A stretch of DNA of 64,000 bases from Paenibacillus sp. OVF10. GTDB lineage: Bacteria > Bacillota > Bacilli > Paenibacillales > Paenibacillaceae. Location: the NCBI GenBank assembly GCA_022836915.1, contig CP094668.1:2480001-2544000 (forward strand), given 5' to 3'. Positions 1-9,693 of this stretch are shown here, piece by piece; the stretch's first letter is position 1, and every line of letters begins with the position of its first letter. A model generated the notes under the pieces. That model was not told where the DNA came from, searched no databases, and worked only from the letters and a program-made list of their open reading frames with translations. A program made the position numbers and the translations under genes.

Positions 1-104
1 CCTTATTGCTGGAAGATTCATTCAAAGAGGCCATCGCAGAAGCGGTGCAGCCGGAAGATGTATATACGTTGCTTCATCAATATACGGAAGGACTGGTGTC
101 ATAA
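1..104 (+). CDS. PTS sugar transporter subunit IIA, C-terminal end (partial)
   Basis: Only the last 33 codons are in the window, open from base 3 to the TAA at 102-104. The tail (ending LLHQYTEGLVS) resembles the C-terminal helix of a fructose/mannitol-type EIIA. The assignment rests mainly on context: the stop overlaps the ATG of the IIB gene (TAATG), and IIC follows, the usual order of a split fructose-type permease. EIIA would pass phosphate from HPr to IIB in the cytoplasm. The active-site His lies outside the window. Confidence 0.7.
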   Translation, partial: LLLEDSFKEAIAEAVQPEDVYTLLHQYTEGLVS

Positions 105-421
105 TGAAAATCGTAGGTGTAACGTCATGTATTGCAGGTCTCGCTCATACTCCGATGGCGGCCAAAGCATTGGAGAAAGCAGCTCAGCAACTGGGATATG
201 AGATTAAAGTGGAACAGCAGGGAGCCATGGGGCAAGTCAACAAGCTGACGGAAGAAGATATTGCTGCAGCGAATTTTGTCCTGATTGCAGCGGATCAAAC
301 GGTGAAGGACATGGATCGGTTTGGCGATAAAAAAGTCGTACGTGTCAAAATTGGTCATGCCGTAAGTCAGGCAGAAGCGGTATTAAGCAAAGCCGTCGAG
401 GCTGTGAACGCACAAGCTTAA
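104..421 (+). CDS. PTS fructose-type transporter subunit IIB
   Basis: A 105-residue cytoplasmic phosphocarrier. The N-terminus MKIVGVTSC followed by IAGLAHT is the phospho-cysteine loop of fructose-family EIIB (Cys9), which receives phosphate from IIA and donates it to the sugar during transport through IIC. Length and the start at residue 1 match a stand-alone IIB domain. The start overlaps the upstream IIA stop, implying translational coupling. The GH38 alpha-mannosidase downstream suggests the substrate is an alpha-mannoside rather than fructose itself. Confidence 0.9.
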   Translation: MKIVGVTSCIAGLAHTPMAAKALEKAAQQLGYEIKVEQQGAMGQVNKLTEEDIAAANFVLIAADQTVKDMDRFGDKKVVRVKIGHAVSQAEAVLSKAVEAVNAQA

Positions 422-450
422 CCCCACCTTCCACATGAGGAGAGAGTACG

Positions 451-1567
451 ATGAGAAAATGGTTTGGTGAAGCAAAAACACATCTAATGACAGGTATCTC
501 CTATCTGCTGCCGGTCATTATCGCGGGTTCCCTGGTCGTTGCCATCTGTAAAATTATCGCACTAACGATGGGCATTACTGATCTTGATCCGTACAAAGAT
601 GGAAGCGGATTCTTGCATATTTTATATCTCGTGCAAAATGTAGGGTGGAGCGGCATCGGACTATTAACGATTGTCCTGTCCGGTTACATCGCGTACTCCA
701 TTGCCGACAAACCTGCGCTGGCCGCAGGTCTGATCGGTGGGGTGCTGGCACAGCAGACTAACGCCGGTTTCCTCGGCGCGTTGATCTCCGGTTTTTTGCC
801 GGATACATCACCTTGTGGGTTAAAAACAAAGTTAAGATTACAGGTCCGGCCGCTGGCTCGGTACCGTTAATCATTTTGCCGCTGATTACCGTAGGTTTAA
901 CCGGATTTTTGATGGCAGTCATTCTGGGTGGCCCACTGGGCGCACTGAATGAATATCTCATTGCTTGGGTTCAAAATATGAGCCAGAGCGGAACAAATAC
1001 CGTTCTACTTGCGATTATTCTGGGAGCGATGATCGGATTTGATCTCGGCGGACCCGTCAACAAAGCGGCATGGATGGCAGGCAATGCCCTGTTCCTGTCT
1101 GGTGTCTATCTGCCGAATATTTTCATTAACATTGCCATCTGCATTCCACCACTTGGTTATGGCTTAGCAACATTGCTGATGAAGAAACGTTTTTCCAAAA
1201 CCTATCAGGAAGCGGGCAAAGGTGCAGTGATTATGGGTGTGATCGGTATCACGGAAGGTGCAATTCCGTTCACACTGCGTAATCCTGCAAAGATGATTCT
1301 CGTCAACATGTTTGCCTGTGCAACGGGTGCTGCTCTGACTGCATTGTTGGGAGCACATATCATCATGCCACCAATCGGCGGCTTATATGGAGCTGTGTCA
1401 GTAGGTACCCCAATCGCGTACCTTGCCGGAGGAATAGTCGGCGCATTGATCGTGGCGGGGGCACCATGCTGGTGAACTTCCGTGATGAAGAAGAGAAACA
1501 GCCTGCGAAGACTCAGGAAGCTTCGGTGAAGAAAAACGGGGAAGAAATCGAACTCGTTTTTGACTAA
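451..1567 (+). CDS. PTS fructose-type transporter subunit IIC (two frameshifts in this sequence)
   Basis: The membrane channel of the PTS. The first frame starts MRKWFGEAKTHLMTGISYLLP, typical of fructose IIC, and has several hydrophobic segments. It breaks near the T6 run at 792-798, after which the expected WVKNKVKITGPAAGS continues in another frame. A second break at the G5 run 1457-1461 moves the C-terminal tail (NFRDEEEKQ..., ending ELVFD) into a third frame. Adding one base at each run gives 372 residues, close to a normal IIC. I infer base-calling losses. The gene lies 30 bp after IIB and 28 bp before the mannosidase, with AGGAGAGAG as ribosome site. Confidence 0.85.
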
Positions 1568-1594
1568 AAAAAGCATCTGGAGGGATATAGAGAT

Positions 1595-4273
1595 ATGAGT
1601 GAGAGCAATCGTACCAAAGTACATGTGATTCCACATACACACTGGGACCGGGAATGGTATTTTACGACCTCCCGTTCCAAAGTGTATCTCGTCAAACACG
1701 TCAAGGAAGTATTGAATGCACTGGAGAATATCGAAGGATTTCATTATTACCTGCTGGATGCACAGGGCTCGCTGCTGGATGATTACATCCGCTGGTGTCC
1801 AGAAGATGAGGAACGGATCCGCCAACTGGTTTCAGCCAAACGACTGATGACGGGACCCTGGTATACCCAGACGGATCAATTGGTGATTTCCAGTGAATCC
1901 ATGGTCCGAAACCTGTATTATGGTATGAAAACAGCACAAAAGTACGGACATGCGATGAAGGTCGGTTATGTCCCGGATGCGTTTGGACAATCGGCACAGA
2001 TGCCGCAGATCTATCGCGAGTTCGGCATTGAACGTTTCCTGTTCTGGAGAGGCGTATCAGATAATACGAATCCACATACCGAGTTTACGTGGGAAGGATC
2101 GGATGGCAGTCGTGTATTTGCTGTACAGATGCCATTTGGGTATTACTACGGCGGTAACATTCCGGAAAATGAAGAAGATCTGATCCCTTATCTGGAGAAA
2201 CAGATTGGTTCGCTTGAACGGAAAGCCTCCACCAGGCATATCTATTTCCCCAATGGGTTTGATCAAGCTCCTGTCCGGTTAAACCTGCCGGAATTGATTG
2301 AACGCTTCAATGCGCTGGATACAGAACGCGAATATGTGATGAATGAACCGGAACGTTTTCTGGCGGAGATCGAAGCGGATAGTCAGGATCTGCCTGTACT
2401 TCGGGGTGAATTGATGGAAGCCAAGCACATGCGGATTCACAAGTCCATTTTTTCCACCCGTGCGGATCTCAAGCAACAGAATAACCGGATTGAGAATCTG
2501 ATTGCTAACACGCTAGAACCGGTACTTGCGATTAGCCATTCTCTCGGACATGATTACCCGCATCGCATTGTGGAGGACATCTGGAAGCTGTTGTTTGAGA
2601 ATGCGGCACATGACAGCATCGGTGGCTGTAACAGCGATACAACGAATCAGGACGTTGCGTTCCGTTACAAACAGGCCTACGATATCGCACTTAATTTGCT
2701 TGACCTGCATATGCGGATGATTGCATCAACGATTCAGCAGGAGGAGACATTTGCGTTCACCCTGTTCAACACGCTACCGTATGTGCGAGGCGGGGTTACC
2801 GAGATCGAAGCTTATATTCCTGAAGAATCCTTTGTGATTCGGGATACGAAGGGACGCGAGCTGGCCTACACCATTGTAGAAAAAGCAGATCAGACCGATT
2901 ATGTGCTTGGACAACACATTGACCTGAATCCAAGTCGCAAAGTGCATCTGCCGGAACGCGTATATCGCGCGAAGCTGCTGGTTGAATTGCAAGAAGTCCC
3001 GGCAATGGGTTACACCCAGATTGTGTTTGATTTCAGTCAGGGAACTGCACCTGTCATGGAGCGGCGTAACGGGGAAACGATTGAAAATGAACATTTCACC
3101 ATTGCACTACAAGCGAATGGCACCTTGCAAATTACAGACAAGCGATCAGGCCGAGTGTATGCAGATCAAATGGTCTTTGAAGATAATGGGGATGACGGAG
3201 ATTCCTACAATTATTCTCCACCCGAGCGGGACCTGATTGTTTCTTCGGCAGGTAGCCAGATGAGTGCGACTACTACCCAAACGTCCGTATCTCAGACACT
3301 ATCCCTGCGTTTCACGTTAGATGTGCCCTACGATCTGGAAGAGCGCGCCGCAGGCATCACGTCGGGAGCATTGCCAATGCAAGTGGAGATATCTCTTCGC
3401 AAAGGAGAGAATCTGATCCGTTTCCACGTTCAGGTGCAGAATGAAGTGTTCAGCCACCGTCTGCGTGTCCTTTTTGATACAGGAATTGCTTCCGCCCTAT
3501 CCATTGCAGATCAGCCTTTCGGTGTGATTGCTCGTCCAACCTCATTGCCAGAAGTGGAGGTATGGGAGCGCGAACAATGGCAGGAGAAACCAATCACCAT
3601 TGAAGCGATGCAGAGTTATGCCGGGTTGAACAACGGTTCGCATGGTATGGCTGTGATGACGGAAGGTGTACGTGAGTATGAGATTGTTGGTGAGCAAATG
3701 GATACCATTGCCCTGACCTTGTTCCGTACCTTCGGTTTCATGGGTAAGGAGAATCTGTTGTATCGTCCTGGCCGGGCTTCCGGTGAGAAAATTGTAGCAA
3801 CACCGGACGCGCAATTGCTTGGCGAGCTCTCCTTTACCTTTGGCCTGCATATCCAGACTTCTGGATTCGACGAAGCAAATGTAGCTCGTGCTGCGCGTGA
3901 ATATTTGACACCGATCAGCAGTTATCAGCTGTGCGACTTCTTGAACGGACGACTGATCTTTGCTTTCCGAGATGAGGAACGTGTGCTGGAACCCGACTAC
4001 AGCTTGATGTCGTTCAGCGACGATTCCAACGTGGTGTTAAGCAGCTTCAAGAAAGCAGAGCAGAGTGAGGGTTACATTGTACGTGTCTTCAATCCATATT
4101 TGGCACAGTCTGCAAACGTGAACATACACTTTAATCAGCCTGTACATGCAGAGCGTGTATCTCTTGCTGAACAACCACTGGAACCTCAGCAGAGGTTAAC
4201 CGATGGAGAAGAGTTTGTTCGTTTGCCGGAGCTTGCACATTGCAAATTGATGACTGTACTTGTATCGATATAA
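1595..4273 (+). CDS. mngB: GH38 alpha-mannosidase, MngB-like
   Basis: An 892-residue cytoplasmic glycosidase without signal peptide. It begins with the GH38 zinc motif HTHWDREW (residues 14-21, including the ligands His16 and Asp18). The likely catalytic nucleophile is Asp128 in GYVPDAFGQ, and a conserved AAHDSIGGCNSD segment follows at about residues 348-360. Length is close to E. coli MngB (mannosylglycerate hydrolase). Its place between a PTS and a PTS-controlled regulator suggests it hydrolyses a phosphorylated alpha-mannoside after uptake; 2-O-mannosylglycerate is the best-known precedent, but other alpha-mannosides are possible. Ribosome site GGAGGG precedes the ATG. The gene is intact. 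Confidence 0.88.
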   Translation: MSESNRTKVHVIPHTHWDREWYFTTSRSKVYLVKHVKEVLNALENIEGFHYYLLDAQGSLLDDYIRWCPEDEERIRQLVSAKRLMTGPWYTQTDQLVISSESMVRNLYYGMKTAQKYGHAMKVGYVPDAFGQSAQMPQIYREFGIERFLFWRGVSDNTNPHTEFTWEGSDGSRVFAVQMPFGYYYGGNIPENEEDLIPYLEKQIGSLERKASTRHIYFPNGFDQAPVRLNLPELIERFNALDTEREYVMNEPERFLAEIEADSQDLPVLRGELMEAKHMRIHKSIFSTRADLKQQNNRIENLIANTLEPVLAISHSLGHDYPHRIVEDIWKLLFENAAHDSIGGCNSDTTNQDVAFRYKQAYDIALNLLDLHMRMIASTIQQEETFAFTLFNTLPYVRGGVTEIEAYIPEESFVIRDTKGRELAYTIVEKADQTDYVLGQHIDLNPSRKVHLPERVYRAKLLVELQEVPAMGYTQIVFDFSQGTAPVMERRNGETIENEHFTIALQANGTLQITDKRSGRVYADQMVFEDNGDDGDSYNYSPPERDLIVSSAGSQMSATTTQTSVSQTLSLRFTLDVPYDLEERAAGITSGALPMQVEISLRKGENLIRFHVQVQNEVFSHRLRVLFDTGIASALSIADQPFGVIARPTSLPEVEVWEREQWQEKPITIEAMQSYAGLNNGSHGMAVMTEGVREYEIVGEQMDTIALTLFRTFGFMGKENLLYRPGRASGEKIVATPDAQLLGELSFTFGLHIQTSGFDEANVARAAREYLTPISSYQLCDFLNGRLIFAFRDEERVLEPDYSLMSFSDDSNVVLSSFKKAEQSEGYIVRVFNPYLAQSANVNIHFNQPVHAERVSLAEQPLEPQQRLTDGEEFVRLPELAHCKLMTVLVSI

Positions 4274-4325
4274 AGTGAGCTTTAGTTTGACACAATCCTG
4301 ATCAGAAGGGAGGTCGGATATCGGT

Positions 4326-6293
4326 ATGATTTTTCCAACAAAACGGTTGAAAAAGCTGTTCCAACTCATTCATGGTGAAGGACAGGAACAGGCTTGGACG
4401 AGCCAAGCACTTGCAGACAAGCTGGAGGTAACCGTGCGTACCATTCGGGATGATCTGAAAAAGTTGGATCATATCCTAGAGGGGCATGGCGGGAGCCTGG
4501 AGTCCAAGCGTGGACGGGGATATTCCATTCGTGTGCATGATGCAAAGCGGTATGATGAGCTGTTGGAGGAACGACAGGATGATCGGCAAACAGGTGCGCC
4601 CGTACCTGGGTCACCGGATGAGCGTATCCGTTATGAATTGTTCAAGCTGCTTGGTGAACCGGGTCATATCAAGATGGAAGACCTCGCTGATCAGCTGTTT
4701 ATAAGCCGTGCGACGATGAACAATGACCTGAAGATTATTCGTCAGATTCTGGAGAACTATCAGCTTCAGCTTCAGATCAAGCCAGGACATGGTGTGAAGG
4801 TCGTCGGAGACGAGCAAAGGTTCCGTTATTGCCTTGCCGAGTACGCCGATGCGCGAGATGAAGAACTGGGTCTCGAAGGAATGACTGCTGCACAGGAACG
4901 TTTGTTGTATCCAATTGAACCCGCGCATATCCGCGAGATCGTTATTCGCCATGTAGGCCAACAGGATGTTCGTATTGCAGATGTGGCACTGAAAGATCTG
5001 ATTACGCATCTGGCGGTTATGGTATTGCGTATTAAGCAGGGACATGAACTGAAGCAATTCGAGAAAGTGGAGGCGAATGCTCAGGATCAGCAACTTGCGC
5101 AGCAGATTATTCAGGATCTGGAGTCGTTATATTCCATTCATTGTCCAGTCGGAGAGCGAGATTATCTGTTGCTTCATATTATTAGCAAAAAAATGACCGC
5201 TACCGATTGGAATGGACTTCAAAGTGACCCGTTATATGTTGCTGTACAGCAGATGCTAGGACATATCTATGATCGCTACACCTATGATCTGCGGGATGAT
5301 GACCGCTTGCCGAATGATCTGTATGCCCATCTGAAACCCATGATTACTCGCTTGGAACATGGCATGAACATGCGGAATCCGCTGCTGGGACATATACGTA
5401 AATATTATCCACTCGCCTATGAGATTACGATCAGTGCAGTGAAACAGCTACAGACATATGTACCTCATGAAATCAATGACAGCGAGATTGGTTACCTGGC
5501 TCTCCACATTGGGGCAGCATTGGAACGTAAATATCAGATTCCTCATCGCAAACGGAAATCCGTATTGCTGGTCTGTGGATCAGGATATGGCACAGCCCGT
5601 ATTCTTGAATCCAGATTGCGTTCTTTATTTGCCGAGTTGGAGGTCTCTCGTGTAGTTTCACTACGGGAGTACGAGGAGATGGGGAGTGTGCCCGAAGACT
5701 TGGTCATTTCCACGATTCGCTTACGGGAGTCCAAAGGCAAACCTTCGGCTGTCATTGCTGCGATTCCATCGGAACGCGATATGGCAACGATTACTCATCT
5801 GGTGCGAACTAGTGATGAGCAGGAGGAAATGACGCTGCTGCGTTACTTTGATCCGGACTTGTTCATGTTTCGGTCTGATCAGCCTGACAAAATGACACTT
5901 ATGGCTGAGATGAGCGGAGCACTGTTGGAGAAGGGAATCGTGACGGAGCAGTTCTGGCCCGGTGTGCAGGAACGGGAAAAGATGGCTTCAACGGCGCTTG
6001 GAAGAGGCATGGCGATTCCGCACCCCATGGAGCTGAGTTCAACCCGTACGACCGTATCGGTATGTCTGCTCGAGAAGCCGATTCCGTGGGATGAGGAGAA
6101 TGAAGTACATGCTATATTTATGTTGTCCATCTGCAAAGAGGATTACGAACAGGCGATGGGTATCTATGACCTGTTTGTAGAGTTGATTCGGCAGGAGGAA
6201 CAGCTGGAAAGCCTGCGATCCTGCGGCAGCTTCGATGCCTTTGCCCAACTTGTATGCGAAACGTTGAGTCTGAAAAGTACCGAAGTGTATTAA
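4326..6293 (+). CDS. BglG/MtlR-type transcriptional regulator with PRD, EIIB and EIIA domains
   Basis: A 655-residue PTS-regulated activator. Domains in order: HTH_11 (about 7-60), a second Mga/HTH segment (about 100-160), PRD1 (about 195-295, His228 and His284), PRD2 (about 300-405, His335 and His394), a galactitol/mannitol-like EIIB (about 411-500, Cys417 in LLVCGSGYG) and an EIIA (about 512-650, His566 in GMAIPHPMEL). Such proteins activate their PTS operon when substrate is transported and HPr can phosphorylate them. It follows the mannosidase by 52 bp in the same direction, so it probably controls the genes upstream. A terminator follows. Intact. Confidence 0.9.
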   Translation: MIFPTKRLKKLFQLIHGEGQEQAWTSQALADKLEVTVRTIRDDLKKLDHILEGHGGSLESKRGRGYSIRVHDAKRYDELLEERQDDRQTGAPVPGSPDERIRYELFKLLGEPGHIKMEDLADQLFISRATMNNDLKIIRQILENYQLQLQIKPGHGVKVVGDEQRFRYCLAEYADARDEELGLEGMTAAQERLLYPIEPAHIREIVIRHVGQQDVRIADVALKDLITHLAVMVLRIKQGHELKQFEKVEANAQDQQLAQQIIQDLESLYSIHCPVGERDYLLLHIISKKMTATDWNGLQSDPLYVAVQQMLGHIYDRYTYDLRDDDRLPNDLYAHLKPMITRLEHGMNMRNPLLGHIRKYYPLAYEITISAVKQLQTYVPHEINDSEIGYLALHIGAALERKYQIPHRKRKSVLLVCGSGYGTARILESRLRSLFAELEVSRVVSLREYEEMGSVPEDLVISTIRLRESKGKPSAVIAAIPSERDMATITHLVRTSDEQEEMTLLRYFDPDLFMFRSDQPDKMTLMAEMSGALLEKGIVTEQFWPGVQEREKMASTALGRGMAIPHPMELSSTRTTVSVCLLEKPIPWDEENEVHAIFMLSICKEDYEQAMGIYDLFVELIRQEEQLESLRSCGSFDAFAQLVCETLSLKSTEVY

Positions 6294-6393
6294 TATATAT
6301 TCACTTATGGATTATTACACGGACACTCCGAGTACAGAACAACTTTCCGATCGCTGTTATCCCTAGATTTTTTGATTGCTCATATTAAAAGGG

Positions 6394-6437
6394 AAAAACC
6401 GTCCTTCATCAGATTTGTCTGATAGAGGACGGTTTTT
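6394..6437. terminator. Bidirectional rho-independent terminator
   Basis: Inverted repeat AAAAACCGTCCT (6394-6405) and AGGACGGTTTTT (6426-6437) with a 20-base loop. A-runs on one side and T-runs on the other let it stop transcription both ways. It separates the converging regulator gene and spo0M. Confidence 0.9.
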
Positions 6438-6459
6438 ATTCGTTAACACAAACTATAGA

Positions 6460-7232
6460 TTAGATATGTTTGGAAATGATTTCTTCCAGTCCTTGAGCGA
6501 CAGAATGCGCCCCTCGCGCCAGATGTCTTTCATACAGATGCAGGCGGACAAAGCTCTCATCCGTACCCATGGCTTCGGAGAATATTCCACTGAGCCCACG
6601 AGACCGGCGATCGATCTGTAATAGCAGCTCCAGCGAATCGCCCATCGGATAGAACAGCACTTCCAACTCATCCAGATGCCCACGGAATTTGTTTGTTGGT
6701 ACAAATTCAAATTCCTGTACAAATGGCAGATTGCCGCCCAGCTTTGGTGCGTAGTCATTGGTTACTTCACGCAGTTTGAAACCAAGGATATCAATTGCAT
6801 CGAGCACGGTGTTCATGTCTTTACTAGGAACAACATGCAGTCTGTCCCGGTCTGAGGGGTCTACAGCACTTGAAATATCGAGGCCCGTCTCTACCCACAC
6901 CTCTGCACGATGCAGTGTTATCGGCAGATTTTCTGGCAGGTCAAATGAGAAGTCTTTCTCCAATTTGGCTCCGGGCTGTAATGTGAAACCTTCGGTGAGC
7001 AAATATTTGGCTATAACGGCTGTTTCTTTTACTTTGCGATCATCGCGCTCCCGTATGTAATGGGTTTTAATTGAAAGATAGATTCGATCTACATTCTGTT
7101 CCACATCTCCACCTTCAATGTACACAACCCCGAGATGATTCCTCCAGGAGTGACCTCTGGTGTATGCAATTCCGTATTTACTTTGGCTGCTCCAACACCT
7201 ACACTGGCTAACATTTTCTTGAAAAATGACAT
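6460..7232 (-). CDS. spo0M: Spo0M sporulation-control protein (one frameshift)
   Basis: Arrestin-like Spo0M family, which modulates the sporulation phosphorelay in Bacillus. Most of the protein lies in one frame (from VYIEGGDVEQNVDRIYLSI). The start ATG at 7230-7232 with GGAGG eight bases upstream encodes MSFFKKMLASVGVGAAKVNT in another frame. The frames meet at the C4 run 7128-7131 (GGGG on the coding strand); one added base joins them as ...GGIISGVVYIEGG... and gives 257 residues, almost exactly the Bacillus length. The break is likely a base-calling loss. Monocistronic, facing the PTS cluster. Confidence 0.9.
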
Positions 7233-7414
7233 GCGCTCAACCTCCAGATCAGATGGTTTACTATTTGGGGATAAATACGACTTCGACCTTAATACGGAAA
7301 CTGGAAGAGAAGCGTTTCAAATTTTAGCAAAGATATATCGCATATCCAAACAGGAGAATCGACTTACCTATGTCGAATGTTTAAATAAAGGAATTTTTTG
7401 TCAGGAGGAACTCT

Positions 7415-8092
7415 ATGAGCATGGAATGGTACGATATGATTGCACGACGTAATGGGGGCTACAAGGGTAGAGCTTTGTTTACGCTGGAAGGTAACTCTGC
7501 TGAAGATATTTTTGAAGAGCGGTTGATTAAGCTTCTGCCTCAGTATACATCCGTGCTCGATGCAGGCTGTGGACATGGGGAGTTTACGTTGAAAATGTCG
7601 GAATATACCGATCACATTATGGGGTTTGATAATTCGGAAGAGATGATAAAGATAGCCCAAAACAGTCTTTATTCAAGCACGATAACAAATGTGGAATTTG
7701 TCTGCGTCAGCACAAAAGAAAAGATGCCATTTGAAGATAAGCAATTTGGTCTGATCTATGATCGCAGAGGTCCAACTTCCATTATTGAACATGGGAGATT
7801 GCTGCAAAAGGCTGGAGTTATGATTGGTATTCATACGGATATAACAAAGGTACGTGAGCGTTTGGAAAGAAATGCATTTAAGGAGATCAAGATCGAGGAA
7901 TATAACGAGGCACTTATGATTTTCTCGGATGAAAAAGAGTTTGCCATCTTTCTCTCCGATATCCCCGGTAACCCGGATTATACACAGCCTGAGTACCGGG
8001 AACAGCTGGAAGTCAAGCTGAAGGAGAACCAGGTTGATGGTAGAATTGCTGTAAGAGAATGCAAGTATATTTGGCAGGCCATAAGGAGCTGA
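7415..8092 (+). CDS. Class I SAM-dependent methyltransferase
   Basis: A 225-residue protein with the SAM-binding glycine motif VLDAGCGHGEF (about 48-58) and the acidic motif MGFDNSEEM that would hold the ribose. No substrate can be assigned. The ATG at 7415 has AGGAGG six bases upstream; an in-frame ATG at 7421 is the alternative. A cupin-like gene follows after 6 bp, so the two may be co-transcribed. Upstream (7233-7414) I see no gene. Confidence 0.8.
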   Translation: MSMEWYDMIARRNGGYKGRALFTLEGNSAEDIFEERLIKLLPQYTSVLDAGCGHGEFTLKMSEYTDHIMGFDNSEEMIKIAQNSLYSSTITNVEFVCVSTKEKMPFEDKQFGLIYDRRGPTSIIEHGRLLQKAGVMIGIHTDITKVRERLERNAFKEIKIEEYNEALMIFSDEKEFAIFLSDIPGNPDYTQPEYREQLEVKLKENQVDGRIAVRECKYIWQAIRS

Positions 8093-8098
8093 AGCCGA

Positions 8099-8539
8099 GT
8101 GAACATAGAATTTTCAGAACAGAAATATGGTGAAACGGGTGTCAAAACCAGCTTCGAGCAGATGGCGAACGGGGAACAGAAATATAAAATGATAGCAGAA
8201 GATGGCAGTTATTATTGTAGAACCGTTGCCTCTTCCCACGGAGCATGGCAAAACAGTCATGTACATATCAATCTAACGGAGTTTTATGTGGTGCAAACCG
8301 GATGGATTGCGTATGCCAGTTATGGAGACGATCAGATGTTTTCGATTCGAGTGATGCGTGCAGGAGAGCACATCATTGTCCAACCTGGAGTCCACCATAA
8401 TATATACATGTCTGCACATAGCGCGATACATACCATTAAGCATGGATTGAACACCTCCAGTGATTGGATGGCATCACCTGAGTTGGATAGGTTAACTCAA
8501 TCTTTAACAGAGAAGAAGCTACTCCAGAAGTATGATTAA
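8099..8539 (+). CDS. Cupin-fold protein of unknown function
   Basis: A 146-residue protein from a GTG start. The middle contains HVHINLTEFYVVQTGW and later VQPGVHHNIYM, the spaced His/Glu clusters of a cupin metal site (H-x-H...E, then H). It may be a sugar-epimerase-like or dioxygenase-like cupin, but nothing points to a substrate. No signal peptide. It follows the methyltransferase by 6 bp and its end overlaps the upstream region of the next gene, so the three may form a small operon. The ribosome site before the GTG is weak. Confidence 0.65.
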   Translation: MNIEFSEQKYGETGVKTSFEQMANGEQKYKMIAEDGSYYCRTVASSHGAWQNSHVHINLTEFYVVQTGWIAYASYGDDQMFSIRVMRAGEHIIVQPGVHHNIYMSAHSAIHTIKHGLNTSSDWMASPELDRLTQSLTEKKLLQKYD

Positions 8540-8558
8540 CCAGAGGAGGATCAGACAG

Positions 8559-9098
8559 ATGCGTAAAAGTACAATATTTTGGATTACGGGAATAGCGATA
8601 ATTCTCTTGGTGACTCTGCTCATATACAGCTATGTAATTCCAAGTGTGAGTGCACAGGATGTTGTGATGGCAGGCACAATCAGGCAGATTGATACGGATG
8701 CAGTTGAGATAGAGTTAGAAATAACGCGAAAAAGAGAAGATAAGGATCAACATATGGTGTATCCCGTTGTCCCAGGATGGGAAGGGGTCACATTTACTGA
8801 AGAACAAGATGATGCGTGGTACATGCCTTCGTCTGTCGGCAGCTCCTATTTTGATCAAGTCATTCTGGAAAAGTATCTGAAGGCGCAGGGGAAAACCATG
8901 AAATCAGCTGATAATCTGATAGGATTTGCGATACCTGATGAGATAGGGAGTTACAAGTTGCGGTTAACGCTCAGATCTTTGGATGGAACGACTCAGCCGC
9001 TTGAGAATCCCATGGTGTATTATGTTCACAACGAACATTTGTTAGGGAAGGATCTAAGTTGGGTTACGGGTGAGAATCTGGAGATCAATAAGGAGTAA
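8559..9098 (+). CDS. Membrane-anchored or secreted protein of unknown function
   Basis: I do not recognise this family. The best start is the ATG at 8559 (MRKSTIFWITG), eight bases after AGAGGAGG; an in-frame ATG at 8532 overlaps the previous gene. It encodes 179 residues: one N-terminal hydrophobic segment (about 6-25, possibly a signal peptide ending at VSAQ) and then a soluble beta-rich domain outside the membrane. No Cys lipobox and no repeats. The AAC(6')-like gene follows after 5 bp. Confidence 0.6.
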   Translation: MRKSTIFWITGIAIILLVTLLIYSYVIPSVSAQDVVMAGTIRQIDTDAVEIELEITRKREDKDQHMVYPVVPGWEGVTFTEEQDDAWYMPSSVGSSYFDQVILEKYLKAQGKTMKSADNLIGFAIPDEIGSYKLRLTLRSLDGTTQPLENPMVYYVHNEHLLGKDLSWVTGENLEINKE

Positions 9099-9103
9099 TC
9101 AGA

Positions 9104-9646
9104 ATGATGAATGTATATGAATCGAATGAAATCACCGTACGTTTCTTGGACACAGAAGATGAACGACATCTGGTGAAGTGGCTGTCAGACCCGGAAGTTC
9201 TTCAATACTATGAAGGGCGTGATCGGCCGCATGATTTGGAGCAAGTGAGAGAACATTTTTACAATCAGAAAGATGATGCTACTCGTTGTATCGTTGAGTA
9301 TGGAGGACATCCGATTGGATACATTCAGTTCTATGAGCTTGAGGAAGAAGAACGAACGGAGTATGGTTATGGAGATACGGATGAAATCATCTATGGAACG
9401 GATCAGTTTATTGGTGAGGTAGACTACTGGAATAAAGGCATTGGTACACAGTTGATGCAATCCATGCTGGCTTATCTGATTAATGAAAAACAAGCCCGTA
9501 AAGTGGTTATGGACCCTCAATCCTGGAACTTGCGAGCGATATCCTGTTACGAGAAATGTGGTTTCCAAAAGATTAAACTGTTGGAGAAACATGAGCAGCA
9601 TGAAGGACAGATGAGAGACTGTTGGCTTATGGAATATGCTCCTTAG
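9104..9646 (+). CDS. GNAT acetyltransferase resembling aminoglycoside 6'-N-acetyltransferases
   Basis: A 180-residue GNAT. The segment GTDQFIGEVDYWNKGIGTQLM (about 105-125) closely follows the AAC(6') motif D-Q-F-I-G-E...W-N-K-G-x-G-T, which covers the acetyl-CoA pyrophosphate loop and an acidic substrate pocket. The later NLRAISCYEKCGFQK is the usual C-terminal GNAT motif. By homology it may acetylate an aminoglycoside or a related amine with acetyl-CoA; actual resistance activity is not shown by sequence. Start at 9104 (MMN) with AAGGAG upstream. Intact. Confidence 0.78.
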   Translation: MMNVYESNEITVRFLDTEDERHLVKWLSDPEVLQYYEGRDRPHDLEQVREHFYNQKDDATRCIVEYGGHPIGYIQFYELEEEERTEYGYGDTDEIIYGTDQFIGEVDYWNKGIGTQLMQSMLAYLINEKQARKVVMDPQSWNLRAISCYEKCGFQKIKLLEKHEQHEGQMRDCWLMEYAP

Positions 9647-9693
9647 ATAATGTTAAAAGTTATTTGAATCATAGAAACAAGGAGGAATAATGG

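Noticed and set aside
1205..1825. 206-codon frame on the minus strand across the IIC/mannosidase junction
   Set aside because: It is antisense to two clearly coding genes, has no ribosome site and shows no family resemblance.
7135..7452. 105-codon plus-strand frame
   Set aside because: It lies opposite the N-terminal part of spo0M and runs into the methyltransferase start in another frame.
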